Source: Streptosporangium subroseum
GTDB lineage: Bacteria > Actinomycetota > Actinomycetes > Streptosporangiales > Streptosporangiaceae
NCBI RefSeq assembly: GCF_900188345.1
Contig: NZ_FZOD01000035.1
Location: 56,561 to 95,927 of the forward strand
Direction of reading: 5' to 3'
DNA: 39,367 nucleotides
The position numbers and the translations under genes are program-made. Shown here piece by piece: positions 23,101-30,535 of this stretch; the stretch's first letter is position 1, and each line of letters opens with the position of its first letter. The notes below the pieces were generated by a model. The model saw nothing but the letters and a program-made list of their open reading frames with translations. It was not told where the DNA came from and did not search any database.

Positions 23101-24840
23101 CAGTTCAAGAACCCGGCCGTCCCGACGGCGAAGTTCAACGAGGCGCTGTTCGACAGCGTGTCCGCGGGCAAGGTGCGCATCGTCTTCACCAACAGCCCGA
23201 CCTACTACACCGCGATCTCCGAGATCCAGGTGTTCGACTCGGGCCGCGACGTGCCGGACGTCACCAACCAGGCGCCGGCCGTCACCGCCACGCGCGACGG
23301 CTCGGCGGACGGCAACCTGTCCACCCGGCTGGTCGGCACGGCCTCCGACGACGGCGTGCCGTACGACGACGAGCTGACCTTCGGCTGGGAGACCGTCTCG
23401 GCGCCGCAGGGCGCGGGCGTCATCTTCACCGACCCCAAGGCGCTGTCCACCCGGGTGACCGGCACCGTCGCCGGTGACTACGTCTTCCGGTTCTCCGCCG
23501 ACGACGGAGAGAAGCGGTCGTCGGCGACCGTGCCGGTGACCCTCGCCAAGAAGGACGTCGTCGCGGAGTTCGGCTCCACGGCGTCGATCACCACCAGTGG
23601 CACCGCGTCCTGGGAGAACCACTCTCGCGTCAACGAGGCCACGACGCCGAGCAACTCCAACCCCGGCGCCGGAACCGGCTGGGGCAACTGGGGCCAGCCG
23701 CGCAACGGCACCAGCCCCGCCAACGAGGCGTGGATCCAGTACCAGTGGACCTCACCGGTGCGGCTCTCCTCGACCGACATCTACTGGTATGACGACAACG
23801 GCGGCACCCGCCGCCCGACGGCCACGACCTACGCCGTCGAGACCTCGACGGACGGCACCACCTGGACGCCGGTGACGCTCGCCGGAGGTTCCTCGTACGA
23901 GAACGGTCTGGCCACCAACGCCTACAACCGCTTCACCTTCGAACCGGTGACCACGAGCCGGATCCGTATCCGGATCTGGGGCCTCATGTCCGGCGGCGCC
24001 GGCACCGGCGTGCTGCGCTGGCGCGCCAACGGCGAGACCGTCGACTCGGTGCGCTCGCCGGTGCTCATCCGGACCGGCGTGGGCCTGGTGCCCACCCCGC
24101 CGGCGACGCTGGACGCGGTCTACACCAGCGGCGCCCGAGGCACCGTGGCGTTCACGTGGCAGCCGATCACCCCGGACATGGTCGCGGAAGCCAACGTCGA
24201 CCCGTTCGTGATCTACGGCACCAACGACGCCTACGGTCTGATCGCCGAGGCCCGCGTCTACGTGCGCCCGGAGATGTCGGATGACGGCATCTCGATCCAG
24301 GGCGCCGAATCCTTCGAGCAGCACGTCAAGGTCGGCGAGCTGCCCTACCTGCCCACCAAGGTGGAGGTCTCCTACAACGACGGATCCAGGGACAACCAGG
24401 CCATCGGCGTGAACTGGCGGTTCGACCCCGACATCGTCGACACCGACGGCACCTACACGGTCATCGGCGACCTGGTCCTGCCTCCGTACGTCAGCGAGGC
24501 CGGCACCATCCGGACCACGCTGACGCTCACGGTGGGTGAAGGCGGCCCGGTCTGGAAGACGGACGCGCAGGCGCGCAGCCAGTGCACCGGCACAAACGCC
24601 TACGTCGCCCTCAACGTCCGCAACAACGACGACGTGCCGCTCACGATCGAGCTGATCACGCCGTACGGATCGCGGACCGTGGCCGGCGTGGCGCCCGGGA
24701 AGCTCGCCTACCAGGCGTTCAACTCCCGCGCCAGGTCGATCCCGGCCGGAACGGCGACCGTGAAGGTCACCGGAACCGTCGACGGCGTGCCGGTCACCGC
24801 GGTGGAACAGGTGCCGTACGGCGCGATCGACTGCGGCTAG
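20107..24840 (+). CDS. Large secreted multimodular glycosidase, (alpha/alpha)6 (MGH1-like) catalytic region
   Basis: 1577 residues. ATG 20107 with AGGAGGAA upstream. Sec signal 1-33 (cleavage after AHA). Residues about 35-330 are beta-rich; about 340-800 are a helical toroid with conserved YRWWGERYNSL, YPTTIEGVNLYQNAVAL, TSWNNHYSQYIG and PESAYVWGAFDAARQLY, resembling MGH1/GH63-like enzymes. Then a discoidin-like module (about 870-1045), an Ig/PKD-like module (1052-1150), a second discoidin-like module (1153-1310), a Big_4-type Ig module (VKVGELPYLPTKVEVSYNDG) and a terminal domain bounded by two Cys (about 1470-1577). It presumably cleaves a plant or microbial polysaccharide outside the cell. 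I cannot fix the GH family or name catalytic acids with confidence. Confidence 0.82.
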   Translation: MNVRRIGRAPTWVALAALTVAGLVSLPPTAHAAGPVLPGNEGDVGVYTNGQSHVMDIGDPVYGNVGDVANQLKPGVPFTASSMQQSIFEKDLAAGGTDYYLDRVLGVRGAIGSAVLMTRGRSLYMRGASNNNFTVMGFAGSTFVGGPNNLGNLYTVTVPGQTVTEVNANRFNAPSHAKSQYTIGTTGVTADLTKFITYENAAVTAISFTNPGGSAATFTVRAASPLATQAGATAAELTGTRVITSGSNNGLVDTPWDTVKIGLTGTGFTRSGANLDREITVPAGGTVSLSVVGAVSSASLPQTVKDYHDYAELTPAEAVRTGITAFNRRWAQDVPYINVPDPALEKAIVYRWWGERYNSLDANATGYVYQYPTTIEGVNLYQNAVALTQPMHLQDTKWLRTPYLPYGQILNIGELSGSSAFLDSPGHTSWNNHYSQYIGTAGLEAYNVHGGGKEIAEKFAHFFEGDGKGQLEHYDGNNDKLIAYDTNYMPGNDADAISFGFPKTGAGAPGARTIERPESAYVWGAFDAARQLYQIAGEDQAKVDQMATSANGIRDAILNKLWSPDMRMFLAATSHGATSGATSNGRANPLPAEARGSIPAKESNLYDVYSENLIPYDQAQKYVDGYRFLTYGDNFPIFPFYTANQYDRTAYGIGGSNNFSNINFTVQYRAVRAALRHYDPDGKYITPAYAKRLLDWMAWSIYPNGDMRAPNQSEYYSNWNPATKTYNRNNPNHVMLGNMNYIYVEDMAGIQPRSDDKIELWPIKFGYEHFMVNNLRYHGEDLTIVWDPDGTKYGLGAGYSLFLNGERKVSTNQLGKVTYDPKTNQVQAEDGLTVTFQATDGDDFPAAVNTPIDDDRVVSYLKTAGIDLTEDSVNLAKGATLASSYTQQGTRPTPWRQFHTPGYSTTSMNYTPGAVKETEQPVSLAAVTDGVTANEPYWGNYGTTDKNGYVELNLGSAKSFDNIKVLFVSDRQAGGYHEPARWWVQVPDGNGGWKEVPGQFKNPAVPTAKFNEALFDSVSAGKVRIVFTNSPTYYTAISEIQVFDSGRDVPDVTNQAPAVTATRDGSADGNLSTRLVGTASDDGVPYDDELTFGWETVSAPQGAGVIFTDPKALSTRVTGTVAGDYVFRFSADDGEKRSSATVPVTLAKKDVVAEFGSTASITTSGTASWENHSRVNEATTPSNSNPGAGTGWGNWGQPRNGTSPANEAWIQYQWTSPVRLSSTDIYWYDDNGGTRRPTATTYAVETSTDGTTWTPVTLAGGSSYENGLATNAYNRFTFEPVTTSRIRIRIWGLMSGGAGTGVLRWRANGETVDSVRSPVLIRTGVGLVPTPPATLDAVYTSGARGTVAFTWQPITPDMVAEANVDPFVIYGTNDAYGLIAEARVYVRPEMSDDGISIQGAESFEQHVKVGELPYLPTKVEVSYNDGSRDNQAIGVNWRFDPDIVDTDGTYTVIGDLVLPPYVSEAGTIRTTLTLTVGEGGPVWKTDAQARSQCTGTNAYVALNVRNNDDVPLTIELITPYGSRTVAGVAPGKLAYQAFNSRARSIPAGTATVKVTGTVDGVPVTAVEQVPYGAIDCG

Positions 24841-24849
24841 CACTCCCCC

Positions 24850-24879
24850 GGTGGCGGCGTCCCTGACAGCGCCGCCACC
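24850..24879 (+). terminator. Hairpin with 10-bp perfect stem between the two glycosidases
   Basis: GGTGGCGGCG and CGCCGCCACC with a 10-base loop, 9 bp after the stop codon. No T-run. Likely a terminator or partial attenuator and 3'-end stabiliser. Confidence 0.65.
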
Positions 24880-24921
24880 ACCCCCCGCTGAGACTCTCTC
24901 AGACAGTGAGGAAGCCGGACC

Positions 24922-27900
24922 TTGAAGATCGTCGTGAGGCGCAGCGCCGCCTCATCACCCCCCCACTCCCGGCCGAAGCGCCGCTTCCGCGGGGCCGCCG
25001 CGGCGGTGGTCGCCCAGCTCGCGGCCCTGTGCCTGATCGGGGTCCCCGTTCCGGCCCACGCCGCCGACTCCACCACCTTCACCAACACCCGTAACCCGAT
25101 CCTCGGCGACGGCAGCTACTACTCGGCGGACCCCGCGCCGGTCGTCGTCCCGGCCGGGGCTCCGGGCAACACCAGCGGTCACGACGAGCTCTACATCTAC
25201 ACCGGCCACGACCAGGCCGGCCCCTCCACCAACGACTTCGTCATGAACGAGTGGGGCGCGTTCACGACCACCGACGTCGAGGCCGGCGAGTGGACCCACC
25301 ACCCGTCACTGATGCGCCCGGAGACGGTCTTCTCCTGGGCGACGCCGGGCCGCGCGTACGCGGGCCAGATGATCCAGGGCGTGGACGGGCGCTACTACTG
25401 GTACGTCCCGGTCAGCGAGCGCGACAGCACCGCGCCCGACAAGTTCGCCATCGGCCTGGCTGTCGCGACGTCGCCGACCGGCCCGTGGACCGACTACGTG
25501 GGCGGGCCGCTGATCTCCCAGCGGGTGCCCTCGGCCAACACCATCCAGAACATCGACCCGACGATCCTGATCGACGGCGAGGCCCCCAACCAGCGGGTCT
25601 ACCTCTGGTGGGGCTCCTTCGGCAACCTGCGGACGCTCGAACTCCAGCAGGACATGAAGACGCCTGTCGGCACCCAGCGCACCGTCACCGGCCTGACCGG
25701 CTTCTTCGAGGCGCCCTGGGCCTTCGAGCGGAACGGCACGTACTACATGGCGTACGCCGGCAACAACGCCGGTCCGACCTCGCAGTGCACCCCGGCGAAC
25801 TACCACGCCTGCATCGCGTACGCGACGGCCTCCTCACCCGCGGGTCCGTGGACCTACCGGGGCACCGTGCTCCGGCCGGTCTCCTCGACCACCAGCCACC
25901 CGGGGATCCTGGAGTTCAACGGCAAGTGGTACATCGCGTACCACACGGCAGACGCGGTCGGCGGCGGGCACTTCCGCCGTTCGGTCGCGATCGACCGGGT
26001 GGAGTGGGACGACACGCAGACCCCGCCGCGGATGAAGCCCGTCACGCCGACGCCGGTCAAGGGACGCGACCTCACGCCCCGTCCGAACATCGCGCAGGAG
26101 GCGAAGGTCACCGTCTCCAACGAGCCCGTGCCCACCCAGTACTGGGTGAAGGCGCTCAACGACGAACTCGTCCGGTCCAACCCGCTGCCGCCGGACATGT
26201 GGGGCACCTGGACCGGCAACAACCCGCCGCAGCAGTGGGTGCAGTACACGTGGGACCAGCCGATGCGGATCTCCGGTTCGCAGATCGACTTCTGGAACGA
26301 CAACCCACAGGGCAGCGGCGTGGGCGTCGCGGCCCCCGCCCGCTGGAAGATCCAGTACTGGAACCTCGCCACCGGCCAGTGGGCCGACGTGCCCAACCCG
26401 AGCGGCTACCCGACCGCCACGCAGGGCTTCCAGACCACCGGCTTCGACCCGGTCACCACCACGCAGGTACGCGCGACCTTCGACGCCTCCACCAACGGCG
26501 GCACCTACTCGGCGGTCGCGGTCGAGGAGTGGAAGATCCTGGCCACGCAGCCGGAGACCGTCGATCCACCGGCCATCACCGTCGAAGTGGGCGAAACGGA
26601 GCTGCCCGGCACCGTCGGCGTCGCCTTCGGCGGCGAGACGCTGCGGATCCCGGTCTTCTGGGACCCGCTGACCTCCGAGCAGGTCGCCCAGCCCGGCACG
26701 GTCACCATCCGGGGAACCATGCTCGGCTACACCGCCGGCCGCGTCTCCGCGCAGGTCACGGTCCTGTCGCCGGACGACACCGAAGGCGACGAGACCGCGC
26801 CGACGCTGACCCTCACCCCCAGCGGCAGCGCGGGCAACGCCGGCTGGTACCGCTCGGCGGTACGGGTGCGCGTCAACGGCGTCGACGACCGCGGCGGCCG
26901 GATGACCATTGAGACGAAGGTGGACGACGGACAGCCGGTCGTCACCACCGACACCCGGCAGGCCGACGCCAACGTCTCCGGGGACGGCGAGCACACCGTC
27001 ACCGCGAAGGCGACCGACCGCGCGGGCAACGACTCGGCACCCGCGAACCTCACCGTACGCATCGACGCCACGGCACCGGTCAGCACCGGCACCCCGAACA
27101 CCGCCACCCGGTCGGTCAGGGTCGTCGCGACCGACGCCACCTCCGGCGTCGCCGGCATCGAGTACGCCATCGGCACCGGCCCGTGGACCCCCACCGCCGA
27201 CGGCGTCATCACGGCGCCCGACGCCAACCGGCACACCGTGTCCTACCGGGCGATCGACAGGGCGGGAAACCTGGAGACCGCCAAGACGGCCGTCATCCCG
27301 GCGGACCTGTCCGCGCCGCTCAACGGCAACATCGCCCCCATCGCGACCCCGACCGCCTCCTCCACGGCGGGCTGGAACAGCGTCACCGCCCTCAACGACA
27401 ACGCCGACCCGGCCAACCCGAGCCAGGCACAGATCTGGGGCACCTGGTCCGGCACCCGCCCGCAGACCCAGTGGGTCCAGTACGACTGGTCACGTCCCGT
27501 ACGGATCATCGGCACCGAGCTGAAGTTCTGGCGGGACGCAGGTCAGGGCACCGGCGACGGCGTCGCCCAGCCCGACGGCTGGGTGCTCCAGTACTGGGAT
27601 GACGCCACCTCGGCCTGGCGTGACGTGCCCGGCGCGTCCACGTACGGCACGAGCACGACCGCGTTCAACAACGTCACCTTCGACCCGATCACCACGTCCC
27701 GGGTGCGGGCCACGGTCCGGGCCAACGGCAACGGCACCACCTACTCCGCGGTGGCGATCACGGAGTGGCGGGTCTTCGCCCAGGAACCGGCTCCCGAGGA
27801 GCCCACCGAGATCCCCGTCACGATCACGGTCACGCCGCGGTGCCTGGCAGGCAAGGCATTCCTGGCCGTGCAGGCGCGCAACGACCATGACGCGGCGGCG

Positions 27901-28086
27901 GGCATCACCCTGGAGAGCGCGTACGGCAGGCGATCGGTCCCGAACGTCGCGCCGGGCGCGAGCGCCTACCAGTCGTTCGCCACCCGTACGGCCTCGATCG
28001 CGGCGGGTACGGTCACCGTCCGCGCCGCCGACGAGGAGACGACCTCGGTCCACACCGCGGAGTACCACGCCCTCACCTGCACCTGA
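24922..28086 (+). CDS. Secreted GH43 glycosidase with discoidin-like and Ig-like modules
   Basis: 1054 residues. I use TTG 24922, which has GAGGAAG 7 bases upstream and a complete signal peptide (cleavage after PAHA, residue 47). GH43 five-blade propeller at about 56-390 with the acidic triad in place: Asp70 (YYSADPAP), Asp212 (NIDPTILID) and Glu263 (FFEAPWAF). GH43 enzymes are alpha-L-arabinofuranosidases, beta-xylosidases or related exo-enzymes. Then a discoidin-like module (390-545), a Big-type Ig module (550-615), an OmpL47/chitobiase-type repeat region (628-790), a second homologous discoidin-like module (804-950) and the same C-terminal two-Cys domain as the preceding enzyme. Substrate likely arabinan/xylan-type, inferred. 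Confidence 0.9.
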   Translation: MKIVVRRSAASSPPHSRPKRRFRGAAAAVVAQLAALCLIGVPVPAHAADSTTFTNTRNPILGDGSYYSADPAPVVVPAGAPGNTSGHDELYIYTGHDQAGPSTNDFVMNEWGAFTTTDVEAGEWTHHPSLMRPETVFSWATPGRAYAGQMIQGVDGRYYWYVPVSERDSTAPDKFAIGLAVATSPTGPWTDYVGGPLISQRVPSANTIQNIDPTILIDGEAPNQRVYLWWGSFGNLRTLELQQDMKTPVGTQRTVTGLTGFFEAPWAFERNGTYYMAYAGNNAGPTSQCTPANYHACIAYATASSPAGPWTYRGTVLRPVSSTTSHPGILEFNGKWYIAYHTADAVGGGHFRRSVAIDRVEWDDTQTPPRMKPVTPTPVKGRDLTPRPNIAQEAKVTVSNEPVPTQYWVKALNDELVRSNPLPPDMWGTWTGNNPPQQWVQYTWDQPMRISGSQIDFWNDNPQGSGVGVAAPARWKIQYWNLATGQWADVPNPSGYPTATQGFQTTGFDPVTTTQVRATFDASTNGGTYSAVAVEEWKILATQPETVDPPAITVEVGETELPGTVGVAFGGETLRIPVFWDPLTSEQVAQPGTVTIRGTMLGYTAGRVSAQVTVLSPDDTEGDETAPTLTLTPSGSAGNAGWYRSAVRVRVNGVDDRGGRMTIETKVDDGQPVVTTDTRQADANVSGDGEHTVTAKATDRAGNDSAPANLTVRIDATAPVSTGTPNTATRSVRVVATDATSGVAGIEYAIGTGPWTPTADGVITAPDANRHTVSYRAIDRAGNLETAKTAVIPADLSAPLNGNIAPIATPTASSTAGWNSVTALNDNADPANPSQAQIWGTWSGTRPQTQWVQYDWSRPVRIIGTELKFWRDAGQGTGDGVAQPDGWVLQYWDDATSAWRDVPGASTYGTSTTAFNNVTFDPITTSRVRATVRANGNGTTYSAVAITEWRVFAQEPAPEEPTEIPVTITVTPRCLAGKAFLAVQARNDHDAAAGITLESAYGRRSVPNVAPGASAYQSFATRTASIAAGTVTVRAADEETTSVHTAEYHALTCT

Positions 28087-28131
28087 CATACCCCTCTTGA
28101 TCACCAAAGATCACGCACCATGGAGAATTAC

Positions 28132-28752
28132 ATGACAATTCAGCGCAAATGGCTGCTGGCGGCGGCTGCCGCCCTGACCGCGTCCGTGGCATTCCAGGCA
28201 CCCGCCACGGCCGATCCCGGCGACGGCACCGATGTGAAGGTGACGGTCGAAATCGAGCAGATCAAGGAGCCGGGCGTGCTCGCCATGTCGATCGCCGCCG
28301 ACTCCGTCGCGTTGAGCGAGGACGGCTCGACCCTGGAGAACCGCCAGTTCCTCGGCACCCTGCCGACGGTGACGGTCACCGACACCCGCACGATGGAGGA
28401 GGTGCCCAGCGGCGCCGCCTGGGCCGTCCTCGGCAACGCGAGCAACTTCACCGGCGACTCCGGTCAGGCGCCCATCAGCGCCGGCCACCTCGGCTGGAAG
28501 CCGCGCCTGATCGACGGCGGCGAGACCGGTCTGGTCGCCGAGGGCGAGGAGGTCGTGACCGTCCTCGACGAGCCGACCCAGCCCGGCAACAACGTCGGCC
28601 TGGTCGACCAGGAGCTCCTGGCCTCGACCTTCGAGTCCGGCGCGGTCGCCGGCGGCGCGTACGCCGTCAACGCCGACCTGTTCCTCCGCACCCCCGCGGA
28701 CGTCGCCGCGGGTTCGTACGCGTCGACGCTGACCCTGTCTCTGTTCGAATAA
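28132..28752 (+). CDS. Secreted WxL-domain-like surface protein
   Basis: 206 residues from ATG 28132 (GGAG 6 bases upstream; ATG 28120 has none). Signal peptide 1-27 or so (cleavage near ATA-DPG). The body resembles the actinobacterial WxL-like family: VTVTDTRTMEEVPSGAAWAV corresponds to the DTR...W-x-L/V strand, followed by a Gly-Trp segment (HLGWKPRL), and the end YASTLTLSLFE aligns with the C-terminal strand that in Firmicutes reads TLTWTL. The second Trp is absent. WxL domains bind peptidoglycan or partner DUF916 proteins. It sits between the glycosidases and a DUF916-like gene, supporting a cell-surface complex. Confidence 0.65.
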   Translation: MTIQRKWLLAAAAALTASVAFQAPATADPGDGTDVKVTVEIEQIKEPGVLAMSIAADSVALSEDGSTLENRQFLGTLPTVTVTDTRTMEEVPSGAAWAVLGNASNFTGDSGQAPISAGHLGWKPRLIDGGETGLVAEGEEVVTVLDEPTQPGNNVGLVDQELLASTFESGAVAGGAYAVNADLFLRTPADVAAGSYASTLTLSLFE

Positions 28753-28774
28753 CCGACGTTCGAGTAACCGACGG

Positions 28775-28802
28775 GTGGGGGCCGCGGCGGCGCGGCCCCC
28801 AC
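28775..28802 (+). terminator. Very stable hairpin, 12-bp perfect stem, 4-base loop
   Basis: GTGGGGGCCGCG-GCGG-CGCGGCCCCCAC between the WxL-like and DUF916-like genes. No T-run. Likely terminator or differential-expression element; the next gene has its own strong ribosome site. Confidence 0.7.
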
Positions 28803-28830
28803 CGCCCCCCTTTCGCCGGAGGACCCCGCC

Positions 28831-29871
28831 GTGATCCGAACCCTGTCACAGACGCTGCCGCGGCTCCTCGCCGTACTCACCGCGGCGCTCCTCACCGTGC
28901 CCCTCTCGCCCAACGGTGCGCTGGCCGAACCGACGCTCACCTGGTCGGTCCAGCCGGCCGACCAGCGGGGACCGGACGGCCGCCGGTGGGTCGAGCTCAC
29001 CGTCGACCCCGGCCAGAGCGTGACCGAGCACCTGGCCGTGCGGAATTTCAGCGACGCCTCCGCCGTCTTCGCCCTGAAGGCCGCCGACGGCTACCTCACC
29101 GACAAGGGCCGCTTCAACATGCTCCAGTCCGACCGCGCCTCGGTGGACGGCGGCACGTGGATCAAGGTCCAGAACGAGGTCACCGTCGGGGCCAACGAGA
29201 CGAAGGTGGTGCCGTTCACGATCACCGTGCCGCGTGACGCCTCACCGGGGGACCATCCGGCCGGCATCGCCGCGACGGTCACCAGCGCCAGTGACACGGT
29301 CTCCGTGGAGAGCCGGGTGGGGTTCCGGGTCATGATGCGCGCCACCGGCACGATCACGGCGGCGATGGCGGTCGACGACCTCACGGCCACGTACGAGCAG
29401 TCGTGGAATCCCTTCTCGTCCGGTGTCATCCGAGTCGAGTACACGGCGACGAACAAGGGGAACGTCGCGGTGAGCGGAACCGGCGAGGTGACGACCGGCG
29501 ACCTGTCCGGTCTGACCGAACGGGACGCCAAGACCGACGTCGAGGAGATCTTCCCCGGCGACAGCCGTACGGTGCGGACCCGCATCGCGGGAGTCTGGGC
29601 CCTGGGCCCGCTCTCCACGAGCGTCATCATGTCCCCGTCCGTCCAGGGTGGCGCCCCCGCCGGCGCCGTGGTCGAGAACGCCGCCACCGACGTGACGGTC
29701 TGGACCGTGCCCTGGCCCCAACTGGCCCTGGTCGCGCTTCTCGTGATCCTCTTCTTCTCCTACCGGGCCATCACCCGGCGCCGCCGGCGGCGTTTGGCGG
29801 ACCTGCTCGCCCGCGCCCGCGACGAAGGCCGCGCGGAGGCCCAGGAACCCTCACGGAACGCCCAGGTTTAG
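28831..29871 (+). CDS. Membrane-anchored DUF916-like (WxL-interacting type) protein
   Basis: 346 residues. GTG 28831 with GGAGGA 7 bases upstream. Signal peptide 1-31 (ALA-EPT), then two Ig-like beta sandwiches: VDPGQSVTEHLAVRNFSDAS is the typical DUF916 start, and VPFTITVPRDASPGDHPAGI the second strand set. One C-terminal helix (PQLALVALLVILFFSYRAI) is followed by RRRRRR and a cytosolic tail, so the body faces outside. In Firmicutes DUF916/DUF3324 proteins anchor WxL proteins to the envelope. This gene's position after a WxL-like protein and two secreted glycosidases argues for the same role. Confidence 0.75.
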   Translation: MIRTLSQTLPRLLAVLTAALLTVPLSPNGALAEPTLTWSVQPADQRGPDGRRWVELTVDPGQSVTEHLAVRNFSDASAVFALKAADGYLTDKGRFNMLQSDRASVDGGTWIKVQNEVTVGANETKVVPFTITVPRDASPGDHPAGIAATVTSASDTVSVESRVGFRVMMRATGTITAAMAVDDLTATYEQSWNPFSSGVIRVEYTATNKGNVAVSGTGEVTTGDLSGLTERDAKTDVEEIFPGDSRTVRTRIAGVWALGPLSTSVIMSPSVQGGAPAGAVVENAATDVTVWTVPWPQLALVALLVILFFSYRAITRRRRRRLADLLARARDEGRAEAQEPSRNAQV

Positions 29872-29904
29872 GACCGTTTCAGCGTCACAGTCCGTTGTCG
29901 CGGG

Positions 29905-30408
29905 TCAGGCGGGGACTCCGCCCCTCGGGCCGAAGTACTTCGCCGCGATCTGGGTGTGCAGCGAAAACGCCAGCTCGCGCGGCCCGTCGATCAGCAGCCA
30001 CTCCGTCGTTTCGGCCGTGGGCGCGACCGGCGGAAGGGCGGCCGAGCTGGTCCGCGGCCCCAGGGCGAAGATCAACACGGTGCCGTCGGGGGCGCTGAGC
30101 ACGTCGAAGAGCCGCACCTCGTCCGCGTCGACGACAACCCCCGTCTCCTCGCGGAGCTCCCGGGCGGCCGCCTGCTGCCAGGACTCCCCCATGTCGATGA
30201 AGCCGCCGGGCAGGGCGAGCCCGCCGCGGTGCGGTTCGACGTCACGACGGACCACCAGCAGGCCGTCGTCCACCGGCAGCACCATCACCGCGACCGGCAG
30301 CGGATTGAGGTAGCCGGTGTTCCCGCAGCCGGAGCAGGTGCGCGGCCAGGACTGGCCGGGGATGAAGGCCTGACCGCAGAAGGAGCAGTGCGAGTTTCTG
30401 ATCGTCAC
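29905..30408 (-). CDS. NUDIX hydrolase with N-terminal zinc ribbon
   Basis: 167 residues from GTG 30408 (VTIRNSHCSFCG). The N terminus has a zinc ribbon (CSFC and CSGC) and the NUDIX box is intact: GGFIDMGESWQQAAARELRE followed by ETGV, containing the metal-binding REExxEE residues. It hydrolyses a nucleoside diphosphate linked to another group. A TAGTCT box 8 bases ahead of GTG, and no ribosome site, suggest a leaderless transcript. The frame is open to 30441 but no better start is seen. It converges with the DUF916-like gene and lies downstream of the ABC-F gene. Confidence 0.88.
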   Translation of the reverse strand: MTIRNSHCSFCGQAFIPGQSWPRTCSGCGNTGYLNPLPVAVMVLPVDDGLLVVRRDVEPHRGGLALPGGFIDMGESWQQAAARELREETGVVVDADEVRLFDVLSAPDGTVLIFALGPRTSSAALPPVAPTAETTEWLLIDGPRELAFSLHTQIAAKYFGPRGGVPA

Positions 30409-30535
30409 GATCGTGAGACTAACCGGGGGTGCAAACACCATCTACCTGGCTGGGGACTTTCCCCTGCTCCACCGGCTCACCCGAGCACCGACCCAACGAC
30501 TTTTCAGACACCGGCTCTGCCGACGTTCCCGTCGA

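Noticed and set aside
20104..23622. A 1172-residue open frame on the minus strand opposite the large glycosidase
   Set aside because: High GC leaves the antisense frames open. It is Arg/Gly/Val-rich without domains, and the plus strand has a signal peptide, ribosome site and recognisable modules.
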